Assembly: GCA_945926565.1 (NCBI GenBank)
Contig: CAMELY010000018.1
Span: 1 to 14,545, forward strand
Source of the DNA: an uncultured Clostridia bacterium
Lineage (GTDB): Bacteria; Bacillota; Clostridia; Oscillospirales; Oscillospiraceae
Direction: 5' to 3'
DNA length: 14,545 nt
The position numbers and the translations under genes are program-made. This document shows, in pieces, positions 1 to 6,747 of this stretch. Within the stretch, counting starts at the first letter, position 1, and each line of letters begins with the position of its first letter. The notes beneath the pieces are model-generated. The model did not search any database and was not told the DNA's origin. It saw only the letters and a list, made by a program, of their open reading frames with translations.

Positions 1-1
1 C

Positions 2-160
2 AACACCGACCACGAGGGGATTGAGAAGCCCGCCCGGAAGATCTCCATGATCTCCGAGCCGCCCGAGGCTCCCAAGGCGGAGGAGAGCACTCCTGAGCAG
101 GAACCCGAGGATACCACCCAGGGCGGCGAAAGCTCCGAAACGCCAGACGAAACGGTATAA
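2..160 (+). CDS. 3' end of an unidentified gene (acidic C-terminal tail)
   Basis: An open frame enters from the left edge and ends at TAA (158-160), giving the last 52 residues of a protein. The tail is rich in Glu, Pro, Ser and Thr (about 15 acidic residues) and looks disordered; the first part (NTDHEGIEKPARKISMIS) is more mixed and may be the end of a folded domain. The family cannot be named from this fragment. The gene is the only plus-strand gene seen. A hairpin terminator follows 14 bases after the stop, which supports the frame and end. Nothing here links it in function to the convergent amylase gene. Confidence 0.7.
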   Translation, partial: NTDHEGIEKPARKISMISEPPEAPKAEESTPEQEPEDTTQGGESSETPDETV

Positions 161-173
161 CGGCATACAGCAC

Positions 174-210
174 ATGGCCCCACCTGCACACGCAGGCGGG
201 GCCATATTTT
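174..210 (+). terminator. Rho-independent terminator between convergent genes
   Basis: A 13-bp stem pairs 175-187 with 192-204 (one G-T wobble) around the 4-base loop ACAC, followed by TATTTT at 205-210. It follows the stop codon of the plus-strand gene. The minus-strand side has no clear T run, so it should work mainly for the plus-strand gene, though the hairpin may also slow transcripts from the amylase gene. Confidence 0.8.
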
Positions 211-218
211 CATATCTG

Positions 219-1742
219 CTATTTTTCTGTAACAGGAAGCGCTTCTCCGGGAGCCGCCTGCGTTTCGGCGCTCTCCTTTTCCGGCTCCGTTTTGGGCGCG
301 ATCTTTTCCGACACCCAGACGCTGACCGAGCCGCCGCCCACCGGAAACCGGGCGCTGCCGGTGTCATCCAGCATCAGCCGCTCCGGGCGGTTGCCGGTGC
401 AGTCCACAAAGACCTCGCCGGCCCGCTCGGCGCCCAGGCACATCTTCTTCTCGCCCCCGGGGCCGTCGGACATCAGGACGGCCAGGCCGGAGCCGGGCAC
501 CTCCTCGCTGCCGCTGCGGGTCCAGCCCACCAGGTTGGGGTGATCGAAGTAGTCGGTCTGCCGGCCCCAGGCGCAGTGCTGCCGGGCCCAGAGCAGCTTG
601 TCCAGGCCGGGGACAGGGGGAATGCTGTCGTGCGGGATCCCCCGCAGGTCGCCGAAAAAGACGCAGGGGGTGCCCTGCTGGCGCAGCAGGATAATCGCGT
701 AGGCCAGGGGCTTGAACCAGTCCTCAATCCAGGACTGGAGGGCCTGACCAGGCTGGGTGTCGTGGTTGTCCACAAAGGTCACCGCCAGCTCCGGCCGCCG
801 CTCCACCAGAGTGTCCTTGAGCAGCTCCCGCATGTCATAGTTGCCCCAGTCGTGGGACGCCTCGTAGAAGTGGAAGTGCAGCGGCACGTCAAAGAGGGAC
901 ATGACCTGGCCCGAGCTGTCCAGATAGTGGCAGAGGGCGTCAATGTCCGGGTTCCAGTACTCCCCCACCGCGGGCAGGGCCAGGCCGGTATCCTGGCGCA
1001 GCCGGGTGAGCCAGCGGGTGTAGAAGGTGAAGCGGATGTGCTTCACCGCGTCCAGCCGGAAGCCATCCACTCCGGTGGTCTCCAGATACCAGCGGCCCCA
1101 GCGGTACAGCTCGTCGGTGACCTCCGGGTTGCTCATATCCAGGTCGGCTCCCATGAGGTAGTCGTAGTTGCCCCGCTCACCGTCCACCTCGTCGTCCCAG
1201 CTCTTGCCCTGAATCTGAAAGACGCCGCCGGCCTTGTTCTGCTCGTCCCAGTCCACCCCGTCAAAGTGGGTCCAGTTCCAGACAAAGTCGGAGTACTTGC
1301 CCTTGCGGCCCGGGAAGGTGAACCGGGTCCAGGCCCTGATGGGGGCGCTCTCCCCCACCTGGCAGCGGCGGTCCTCGTCCGAGCTGCGGCTGGCCTTGAT
1401 CTCCTCCGCCTCGTCAGCGCCCATCCGGTGGTTGAGCACCACGTCGGCCAGCACCTGGAGTCCGGCGTCGTGGAGAGCGTCGATGGCGTTGAGATACTCC
1501 TCCTTGGTGCCGTACTTGGTGGGGACGGTTCCCTTCTGGTCAAACTCCCCCAGGTCGTACAGATCGTAGACGCCGTAGCCTACGTCGTTGCGTCCGGCAG
1601 CTCCCTTGTAGGCGGGGGGCAGCCAGATCTGGGTAAAGCCCAGGTCGCTCAGTTCCTGAGCCTGGGCGGCGCACTGATTCCAAAACTGCCCGTCGGCGGG
1701 CAGGTACCATTCAAAATTTTGAAGCATCGTGTTCTGTTTCAT
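219..1742 (-). CDS. amyA: Cytoplasmic alpha-amylase, GH13 (AmyA/BLA-like)
   Basis: Hydrolyses internal alpha-1,4 bonds of glycogen, starch or maltodextrins. The 507-residue protein has no signal peptide and closely resembles E. coli cytoplasmic AmyA and liquefying Bacillus amylases (GH13 subfamily 5). The four GH13 regions are visible: DVVLNH (about 100-105), GFRLDAVKH with nucleophile D231, GEYW with acid/base E261, and FVDNHD with D328; these numbers equal those of mature B. licheniformis amylase. The barrel is followed by a C-terminal beta domain ending in GGSVSVWV. About 30 further residues, rich in Glu, Pro, Ala and Lys, are not part of the usual family end. An in-frame ATG at 1793 exists, but ATG at 1742 is chosen because AAGGAGG sits 8 bases before it and MLQNFEWY begins the family. 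It is transcribed alone. Confidence 0.95.
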   Translation of the reverse strand: MKQNTMLQNFEWYLPADGQFWNQCAAQAQELSDLGFTQIWLPPAYKGAAGRNDVGYGVYDLYDLGEFDQKGTVPTKYGTKEEYLNAIDALHDAGLQVLADVVLNHRMGADEAEEIKASRSSDEDRRCQVGESAPIRAWTRFTFPGRKGKYSDFVWNWTHFDGVDWDEQNKAGGVFQIQGKSWDDEVDGERGNYDYLMGADLDMSNPEVTDELYRWGRWYLETTGVDGFRLDAVKHIRFTFYTRWLTRLRQDTGLALPAVGEYWNPDIDALCHYLDSSGQVMSLFDVPLHFHFYEASHDWGNYDMRELLKDTLVERRPELAVTFVDNHDTQPGQALQSWIEDWFKPLAYAIILLRQQGTPCVFFGDLRGIPHDSIPPVPGLDKLLWARQHCAWGRQTDYFDHPNLVGWTRSGSEEVPGSGLAVLMSDGPGGEKKMCLGAERAGEVFVDCTGNRPERLMLDDTGSARFPVGGGSVSVWVSEKIAPKTEPEKESAETQAAPGEALPVTEK

Positions 1743-1750
1743 GCGTTTCG

Positions 1751-1757
1751 CCTCCTT
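1751..1757 (-). promoter_or_regulatory. Ribosome binding site of the amylase gene
   Basis: On the minus strand this reads AAGGAGG, a full Shine-Dalgarno match 8 bases before ATG at 1742. It decides the start against the upstream in-frame ATG at 1793, which has no such site. Confidence 0.85.
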
Positions 1758-1768
1758 GCTTCTCACCC

Positions 1769-1777
1769 ATTGTAGCA
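1769..1777 (-). promoter_or_regulatory. Candidate promoter of the amylase gene (extended -10)
   Basis: On the minus strand this reads TGCTACAAT, an extended -10 element (TGn plus TACAAT). No good -35 box lies at 17 bases, which is tolerable for extended -10 promoters. It would give a leader of about 20 bases that just includes the ribosome binding site. The rest of the 1743-1851 gap is AT-rich with nothing else clear. Confidence 0.4.
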
Positions 1778-1851
1778 GATCCCGACCTGGCAAGCTATAT
1801 ACAATCTGTCCAAATATTCCCTATAGGGTTGATTTTTCATCAATTATTCAC

Positions 1852-1892
1852 AAAAATCCGGCAGAGCCAACCGGTAGTCCGGGGCTCTGCCG
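1852..1892 (-). terminator. Terminator of the esterase/ATP-grasp operon
   Basis: A perfect 10-bp stem pairs 1883-1892 with 1859-1868 (GGCAGAGCC core on the minus strand) and is followed on that strand by a T run (A's at 1852-1856). It lies 26 bases after the ATP-grasp stop codon and separates that operon from the amylase gene. Confidence 0.85.
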
Positions 1893-1917
1893 CGTTTTCA
1901 ATTTGCAAGTCTGTCAA

Positions 1918-3111
1918 TCAGATGCAGCGCAGAACGTCCTGATAGAAGGCGTCCATCTCCTCCTGGGTGGGGAAGATGGCCACATACATCTGGTTGCCCA
2001 TGGCGCCGGCCAGGGCGTCGGGAATCCGCTCTACCATCTTCATGCAGGTGCCGTACTTGGTCATAATGTCCTGGTGATTCAGGGCAAAGTTCTTGCCGTC
2101 CCGGCGGCCCACAAAGGCGCAGAAGGAGTGCTGGCCCACCGGCATGGTGGACTTGTCAAAGGCGATCATATCCGCCCAGATCTTGTACACGTCGGTGCTG
2201 TGGGCGAAGTCGATCATGTCGGGCGTGAAGCCGCCGCAGGGGCGCATGTTGACCTCCAGGCCCACGATGTCACCCTTCTGGCCCAGGCCCTCCTGATCCT
2301 CGGTGAGGCGGAAGAACTCAAAGTGGACAAAGCGGCTCTTGACATTGAAGCTCTTGACGGTGGCCCGGCCGGCAGCCCGGGTGTCCTCAGGCAGATCCTT
2401 CAGGATATAGTAGATGGAGTTGTCCGCCTCGTTGACGATGTCCATAATGGACATGGGAGTGACGTTGCCGGTCTCAAACATGGGGTTGCCCTGGGAGTCG
2501 ATGATGGCGTCGTAGGAGTTCACCTCGGCGTGGACAAACTCCTCCATGATATAGGGCACGTCCGCCTCCCGCTCGGCCAGGAACTTGTCCAGGTCGGCGT
2601 CGCACTTGAGCTTGTAGGTGTGGGAGGCGCCCACGCCGTTGTCCGGCTTGACCACCACGGGATAGCCCACCCGCTGGATAAAGGCCAGGCAGCTCTCCCG
2701 ATCCTCCACCAGGTGGTACCGGGCCACAGGGATGCCCGCCCGGGTGTAGTAGTGCTTCATCTTGGACTTGTACTTGATGCGGGGGATGTCGTCCACCTGG
2801 AAGCCGCTGGTGATGTGGAAGGCAGTGCGCAGCTTGGCGTCCCGCTCCAGCCAGTACTCGTTGTTGGACTCCAGCCAGTCGATGGGGCCGTGCTTGAAGA
2901 TAAGGAAGGCCACCGCCCGGTAGACCTCGTCATAGTTCTCCAGGCTGCTCACCTTGTAGTACTCGTTCAGGCTGTCCTTCAGCTCCGGCTTGAGCTCGTT
3001 ATAGGGCTGGTCGCCGATGCCCAGCACGTTCAGGCCGTTCTTCTTCAGCTCCCGGCAGAACTGCCAGTAATTGGTGGGAAAGTTGGGAGAGATAAAAATA
3101 AAGTTTTTCAT
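1918..3111 (-). CDS. ATP-grasp ligase of unknown substrate
   Basis: A 397-residue ATP-grasp protein, expected to activate a carboxylate as an acyl phosphate and join it to an amine or similar nucleophile. Residues 1-110 form a Rossmann-like pre-ATP-grasp part. The ATP-binding part contains VVVKPDNGVGAS with K155, a hinge IMEEFV (188-193), and Mg-binding acids in HFEFF (E265) and GLEVNMR (E286, N288). The carbamoyl-phosphate synthase family is sometimes named for such proteins, but the length and single ATP-grasp unit argue for a small-molecule or peptide ligase. It has no signal peptide. It is the last gene of a three-gene operon, 54 bases after an esterase gene, with a terminator after its stop. 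ATG at 3111 is preceded by GGAG and AGAAGGA. The substrate cannot be told from sequence. Confidence 0.88.
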   Translation of the reverse strand: MKNFIFISPNFPTNYWQFCRELKKNGLNVLGIGDQPYNELKPELKDSLNEYYKVSSLENYDEVYRAVAFLIFKHGPIDWLESNNEYWLERDAKLRTAFHITSGFQVDDIPRIKYKSKMKHYYTRAGIPVARYHLVEDRESCLAFIQRVGYPVVVKPDNGVGASHTYKLKCDADLDKFLAEREADVPYIMEEFVHAEVNSYDAIIDSQGNPMFETGNVTPMSIMDIVNEADNSIYYILKDLPEDTRAAGRATVKSFNVKSRFVHFEFFRLTEDQEGLGQKGDIVGLEVNMRPCGGFTPDMIDFAHSTDVYKIWADMIAFDKSTMPVGQHSFCAFVGRRDGKNFALNHQDIMTKYGTCMKMVERIPDALAGAMGNQMYVAIFPTQEEMDAFYQDVLRCI

Positions 3112-3165
3112 GTCCTTCTACGCTCCGTTCTCTTTCTGTTCTTTCTGATCTATCTGTATTCTGCC

Positions 3166-3918
3166 TCAGTCCAGCAGATACGGCACAAAATAGCTCACCT
3201 GCTTGTACCACCAGGGCCAGTCGTGGGCGCAGTCATAGCCCCAGTAGTCCACCCAGGCGTGAATGCCCTTCTCCCGGAGGATGGCGTCCAGATGTCGGGT
3301 GGAGTCAGGCATCTCCCAGGGGCCCAGGCCCACGCAGATGACCGCCTTTTTCTGGTTATATTGCTGGATAAAGGGGTGATCCCAGGGGAGATTGGCCAGA
3401 TAGTGCTCCGGAGAGTTCCGGTAGACCACCTCGTCCATGTACCCGTCCCAGCCGTAGTCGGCGGTGTAGATGCCGCTGAGGGCCAGCAGCCGGTCGAAGA
3501 GGTCAGGCCGCCGGAAATAGAGGTTGGCGGCGTGGGTGGCGCCCAGGCTGCAGCCGAAGACCAGCACCCCGGGATAGCCCGTCCAGCCGTTGCGCTGGTT
3601 GGCCAGCTCCCGGAGGAAGGGCACCACCTCGTCGGTGATGTAGTTCATCCACTGCTCATGGCGGCGGGCACGCCAGTAGGGGTCGCCCCCCTTGTTGGAC
3701 CAGGTCTCCTGGTCGATGGTGTCGATGGACAGCACCATCACCTGGCCGGACTCGATCCAGGGAGACCAGACGTCGGTCATGTGGTAGTTCTCAAAGTCAA
3801 AGAACCGGCCGTCCTGACAGGGGATGAAGAGGGCCGGCCGGCCGGCGTGGCCGTAGACCTTGCACTCCATGTCCCGGCCCAGAGCCGGGCTGTACATTCT
3901 GAAATACTGTGTTTCCAT
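3166..3918 (-). CDS. Esterase-D-like alpha/beta hydrolase (second of pair)
   Basis: A 250-residue alpha/beta hydrolase of the esterase D type (PF00756-like). The nucleophile elbow is FGCSLGA with S124. The likely catalytic His is H232 in DCAHDW, and the acid may be E202 (GPWE) or D205. The fold begins with MYSPALGRDMECKVYG and then HAGRPALFIPCQDGR, typical of family members annotated simply as esterase. No signal peptide or membrane segment is visible, so it should act in the cytoplasm. It starts 18 bases after the stop of the upstream hydrolase gene, with AGAGGAG before ATG at 3918. The two hydrolases differ clearly in sequence, so they are not a recent duplication. The substrate is unknown; the linked ATP-grasp ligase suggests hydrolysis of a conjugate or activated ester. 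Confidence 0.85.
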   Translation of the reverse strand: METQYFRMYSPALGRDMECKVYGHAGRPALFIPCQDGRFFDFENYHMTDVWSPWIESGQVMVLSIDTIDQETWSNKGGDPYWRARRHEQWMNYITDEVVPFLRELANQRNGWTGYPGVLVFGCSLGATHAANLYFRRPDLFDRLLALSGIYTADYGWDGYMDEVVYRNSPEHYLANLPWDHPFIQQYNQKKAVICVGLGPWEMPDSTRHLDAILREKGIHAWVDYWGYDCAHDWPWWYKQVSYFVPYLLD

Positions 3919-3936
3919 CTCTTGTCTCCTCTCTGC

Positions 3937-4701
3937 TCAGCGCTCGTAGAGCAGGGTGTTCATAAAGAAGGGGATCTGCCGCTCCCAGCTGGCCTCGCAG
4001 TGGTTGCCCCAGGGGACGATGCGGCTGGTGAGCATCACCCGGCGCTCCAGCAGCAGGGCGGTGACCTCCCCGAACTGGTGCTCCATATTGGCGTGGAACT
4101 TCATCTCCCGGGAGCCGTAGTCCATATAGATCACGGTGTCCGGGCCCAGGTCTGCCCGGCGAATCATCTCCTCCAGCTGATCGGTGGCAAACCAGATGGA
4201 GGGGGACAGGGCCGCCGCCCGGGAGAACACCCGGTTATACTCCAGCACGGCGTACAGGCTCATGAGGCCGCCCATGGAGCTGCCGCCGATATAGGTGTGC
4301 TCCCGGTCGGGCAGGGTGGGGTACTCCGCGTCAATCATGGGCTTGAAGCTGTTTACAAACCAGTCCATGGTCTCCCTGCCCCGGCCGGTGACCCAGCCCA
4401 GCTTGGGGTCCTCAAAGGTAAAGGGGGAATACTCGGACAGACGTCCGTTGTCCGGATGGTGGTTGCACTCCACGGCGGCGACGATGAGCTGGGTCTGAGT
4501 GTAGTCCATATAGTCCTTCATGCCCCAGCTCTTGCCGTAGGTGGCGTCCTGGTCAAAAAATACGTTATGTCCGTCGAACATATACAGCACCGGGTAGCGC
4601 CTGTCCGGCTCCCGTTCCCAGGAATCGGGCACATAGACATAGGCCCGGCGGGGCTCGTCGCCGGTCAGCTCCGGAATGGTAATATCCCACGTTTTGATCA
4701 T
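3937..4701 (-). CDS. Esterase-D/Fes-like alpha/beta hydrolase (first of pair)
   Basis: A 254-residue hydrolase of the esterase D / enterochelin esterase-like superfamily (PF00756-like). Visible features are YPVLYMFDGHNVFFD (36-50), the nucleophile elbow GGSSMGG with S142, a probable acid D194 (YMDYGS), and catalytic H234 (PWGNHCEASW). No signal peptide is seen. It is the first gene of the three-gene operon; ATG at 4701 follows AGAAGGAA with good spacing, and a promoter lies about 50 bases upstream. Relatives include siderophore esterases and S-formylglutathione hydrolase-like enzymes, but no iron transport or formaldehyde gene is near, so neither role can be assigned. The triad is complete, so an active hydrolase is likely. 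Confidence 0.88.
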   Translation of the reverse strand: MIKTWDITIPELTGDEPRRAYVYVPDSWEREPDRRYPVLYMFDGHNVFFDQDATYGKSWGMKDYMDYTQTQLIVAAVECNHHPDNGRLSEYSPFTFEDPKLGWVTGRGRETMDWFVNSFKPMIDAEYPTLPDREHTYIGGSSMGGLMSLYAVLEYNRVFSRAAALSPSIWFATDQLEEMIRRADLGPDTVIYMDYGSREMKFHANMEHQFGEVTALLLERRVMLTSRIVPWGNHCEASWERQIPFFMNTLLYER

Positions 4702-4749
4702 CGTTTTGTTTCCTTCTCACTGTCAAAATTCGCATGGGTTTGTTTTAGT

Positions 4750-4778
4750 AGTTTAGCACAGTACAGTCCCAATTTCAA
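4750..4778 (-). promoter_or_regulatory. Promoter of the esterase/ATP-grasp operon
   Basis: On the minus strand TTGAAA (4773-4778) and TAAACT (4750-4755) are separated by exactly 17 bases, with TGC directly before the -10. This gives a leader of about 40 bases before ATG at 4701. The flanking sequence up to 4878 is AT-rich with no other clear element. Confidence 0.6.
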
Positions 4779-4878
4779 TGTGACATTTCTTGAAAAAATT
4801 ACGAAGTTTCCCCGTGCTTTGGGTGCAATGCGCTGGAAATTTGTTCCTTTTCCTCTCTGTTTCTCACCGCCGGTTTTC

Positions 4879-4923
4879 AAAAACAGCCGCGCCGCCCGGA
4901 AATTGCTCCGGACGGCGCGGCTG
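4879..4923 (-). terminator. Terminator of the FGGY kinase gene
   Basis: A 17-bp GC-rich stem pairs 4907-4923 with 4884-4900 (one mismatch) around a 6-base loop, followed on the minus strand by TTTTT (A's at 4879-4883). It lies 28 bases after the kinase stop codon. Confidence 0.9.
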
Positions 4924-4951
4924 ACTGCCTGATGCAATAATGCGCTTTTTG

Positions 4952-6550
4952 TTACCGCACCGACTCCACGGCGGCCTGCTCCGCGGCCAGGCCCGCCTTG
5001 TACCGGCGGATAAAGGCCTCAAAGCCCGCCTGATCCGCCGCCTCGGGCGCCAGGGCGGCGCCGGTCTGACCGGAGAACACCCGGTTTGCCAGATAATCCT
5101 CCAATGTCTCCCCCGCCTGCTTGTCCACCAGATAGGCGGCCAGCAGGGCCATGCCCCAGGCGCCGCCCTCGCCGGCGGTCTCCATGACGGATACGGGGAC
5201 GCCCAGTGCTGCGGCCATGACGCTCTGCCCCACCACCGGGGTCTTAAAGTAGCCTCCGTGGCCGAAGAGACGGTCAATCTGCACCTGCTCCTTTGCCAGG
5301 ATGTCCATGCCGATCTTGAGGGTGGCCACGGCGGAATAGAGCTGAGCCCGCATAAAGTTGGAGAAGTCCAGCTTATCCTCAGGACGGCGGCACAGGAGGG
5401 GCCGGCCCTCGGCAAAGCCGGTCACCGGCTCGCCGGAGAGGTAGTTATACAGCACCAGGCCGCCGCAGTCCTTTTCGCCCTTGGCGGCGGACTGGAACAT
5501 GGCGGTGTAGATCTGGTTCATGTCCGGCTTCTGGCCCAGGGCCTCCAGAAAACCCTTGAAGACCGCCGCCCAGGCGTTGATCTCGTTGGTGCAGTTGTTG
5601 CAGTGAACCATGGCCACCGGCTTACCGGTGGGGGTGGTGACCATGTCGATCTGCTCATAGACCCGGCTGAGCTGCCGCTCCAGCACCACCATGGCAAAGA
5701 TGGAGGTGCCGGCGGAGACATTGCCGGTGCGCACTGCCACCGAATTGGTGGCCGTCATGCCGGTACCGGCGTCTCCCTCGGGAGGCGCCACCGGGCAGCC
5801 GGGTTGGAGGGTGCCGGTGGGATCCAACAGCCTGGCGCCTTCCGCAGTCAGGGTGCCCGCGTCCTCGCCCGCCGCCAGCACCTGGGGCAGAATGGCCTCC
5901 ACGCTGTCCTTCCAGCCGTGTTTCTCAGCGGCATCCTGGAACTTGGCCAGCATCGCCCGGTCAAAGTCGTTTTTCTCGCTGTCGATGGGGAACATGCCGG
6001 AGGCCTCCCCCACCCCCAGCACCTTTCTTCCGGTGAGCTTCCAGTGGACATAGCCCGCCAAGGTGGTGAGGAAGGCGATGTCGTTGATGTGCGCCTCCCC
6101 GTTCAGGATGGCCTGATACAGGTGAGCGGCAGACCAGCGCTGGGGGATGTTGAACTGCAGCAGCTCGGTCAGCTCTGCCGCCGCCGGGCCGGTGATGGTA
6201 TTGCGCCAGGTGCGGAAGGGGGTGAGCAGCTCTCCAGCCGCGTCAAAGGGCAGGTAGCCGTGCATCATGGCGGAAAAGCCCATGCTCCCCACCCTGGTCA
6301 GGGGGACGCCGTATTTCTCCTCCACGTCCTTTGCCAGGTTGGCATAGCAGGTCTGGAGGCCGGTCCACACCTCGTCCAGATGGTAGGTCCAGATGCCGTT
6401 TTCATACCGGTTCTCCCAACCGAAGTCCCCGGAGGCGATGGGGGCCCAGTCCGGGCCGATGAGGACGCCCTTGATCCGGGTGGAGCCCAGCTCGATGCCC
6501 AGGTAAGTCTTGCCGCCGGCGATGGCGGCCTGAATTGCCGTGCGTTCCAT
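4952..6550 (-). CDS. FGGY-family carbohydrate kinase
   Basis: A 532-residue kinase of the FGGY family (xylulokinase, ribulokinase and glycerol kinase superfamily), transferring phosphate from ATP to a sugar or ketose in the cytoplasm. The N-terminal phosphate-binding strand [13 protein letters not shown] lies at 16-28; MHGY at 96-99 matches the substrate-side MHG of xylulokinases; GDAGTGM (259-265) holds the probable catalytic D260; [12 protein letters not shown] (431-442) and [16 protein letters not shown] (458-473) form the C-terminal ATP site. ATG at 6550 is chosen over an in-frame ATG at 6628 because AAAGGGGA lies 6 bases before it and because the predicted transcript starts near 6612. 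It is a single-gene unit between two terminators. No isomerase, epimerase or transporter is adjacent, so the sugar cannot be named; a ribulose- or xylulose-type substrate is the best guess. Confidence 0.88.
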   Translation of the reverse strand: MERTAIQAAIAGGKTYLGIELGSTRIKGVLIGPDWAPIASGDFGWENRYENGIWTYHLDEVWTGLQTCYANLAKDVEEKYGVPLTRVGSMGFSAMMHGYLPFDAAGELLTPFRTWRNTITGPAAAELTELLQFNIPQRWSAAHLYQAILNGEAHINDIAFLTTLAGYVHWKLTGRKVLGVGEASGMFPIDSEKNDFDRAMLAKFQDAAEKHGWKDSVEAILPQVLAAGEDAGTLTAEGARLLDPTGTLQPGCPVAPPEGDAGTGMTATNSVAVRTGNVSAGTSIFAMVVLERQLSRVYEQIDMVTTPTGKPVAMVHCNNCTNEINAWAAVFKGFLEALGQKPDMNQIYTAMFQSAAKGEKDCGGLVLYNYLSGEPVTGFAEGRPLLCRRPEDKLDFSNFMRAQLYSAVATLKIGMDILAKEQVQIDRLFGHGGYFKTPVVGQSVMAAALGVPVSVMETAGEGGAWGMALLAAYLVDKQAGETLEDYLANRVFSGQTGAALAPEAADQAGFEAFIRRYKAGLAAEQAAVESVR

Positions 6551-6567
6551 AGTGATCCCCTTTCCGA

Positions 6568-6582
6568 TTTGCGCATTTTGCC
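6568..6582 (-). repeat. Inverted site, copy 1 (kinase leader)
   Basis: On the minus strand this reads GGCAAAATGCGCAAA. A near-identical copy (13 of 14 bases, GGCAAAGTGCGCAA) lies on the plus strand at 6666-6679. The two face each other across the kinase promoter. Confidence 0.45.
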
Positions 6583-6585
6583 AAA

Positions 6586-6602
6586 GGCGGCAGTCTGCCG
6601 CC
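6586..6602. promoter_or_regulatory. Perfect 17-bp palindrome, candidate operator
   Basis: The sequence GGCGGCAGTCTGCCGCC has two perfect 8-base arms around one central base. It covers about +10 to +26 of the predicted kinase transcript, a position typical for a repressor site. With such a short centre, protein binding to DNA is more likely than an RNA hairpin, but a 6-bp stem with a 5-base loop is also possible. Confidence 0.5.
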
Positions 6603-6618
6603 GGAAGTATCTGGCAGT

Positions 6619-6647
6619 ATTGTACCAAGCACCCCTTTCCTTGTCAA
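6619..6647 (-). promoter_or_regulatory. Promoter of the FGGY kinase gene
   Basis: On the minus strand a perfect TTGACA (6642-6647) and TACAAT (6619-6624) are separated by exactly 17 bases. The transcript would start near 6612, giving a leader of about 60 bases before ATG at 6550. The near-consensus strength suggests control by a repressor, for which the palindrome just downstream is a candidate site. Confidence 0.8.
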
Positions 6648-6665
6648 TTTCCACTGCGCGCTTCG

Positions 6666-6679
6666 GGCAAAGTGCGCAA
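6666..6679 (+). repeat. Inverted site, copy 2 (upstream of kinase promoter)
   Basis: Reads GGCAAAGTGCGCAA on the plus strand, matching the minus-strand copy at 6568-6582 except for one base. It lies about 20 bases beyond the -35 box and directly next to the terminator of the aromatic operon. Confidence 0.45.
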
Positions 6680-6708
6680 GAAAAGAGCGAAGCTGCGCTC
6701 TTTTTGCA
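6677..6708 (-). terminator. Terminator of the aromatic operon
   Basis: A 9-bp stem pairs AAAAGAGCG (6681-6689) with CGCTCTTTT (6696-6704) around a 6-base loop, and GCAA/TTGC bases may extend it. It lies 39 bases after the stop of the AroQ-like gene. The A and T bases in the stem supply the T tract on both strands, so it could act in either direction. Confidence 0.7.
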
Positions 6709-6747
6709 CAGCTCCGCTCTACGAATTGATTTTACCTGTTCCGTCCC

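Noticed and set aside
1743..1793. Longer amylase N-terminus starting at ATG 1793
   Set aside because: It has no ribosome binding site, adds residues unlike the family and includes the likely promoter; ATG at 1742 has AAGGAGG.
3112..3165. Possible regulatory site between the second esterase and ATP-grasp genes
   Set aside because: The 54 bases hold only purine-rich ribosome binding sequence on the minus strand; no promoter, hairpin or small gene was found.
1729..4932. A 1067-codon open frame on the plus strand
   Set aside because: It lies antisense to the ATP-grasp and both esterase genes, has no family resemblance, and is low-complexity in Val, Gly, His and Leu, as expected from the complement of GC-rich codons. 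The minus-strand genes have motifs, ribosome binding sites and operon structure.
4698..4937. Small 79-codon minus-strand frame in the gap before the esterase operon
   Set aside because: It runs through the kinase terminator and the operon promoter, and its sequence resembles no protein family.
6551..6628. Longer kinase N-terminus starting at ATG 6628
   Set aside because: It would begin upstream of the predicted transcription start and has no matching ribosome binding site; it also would absorb the palindrome.
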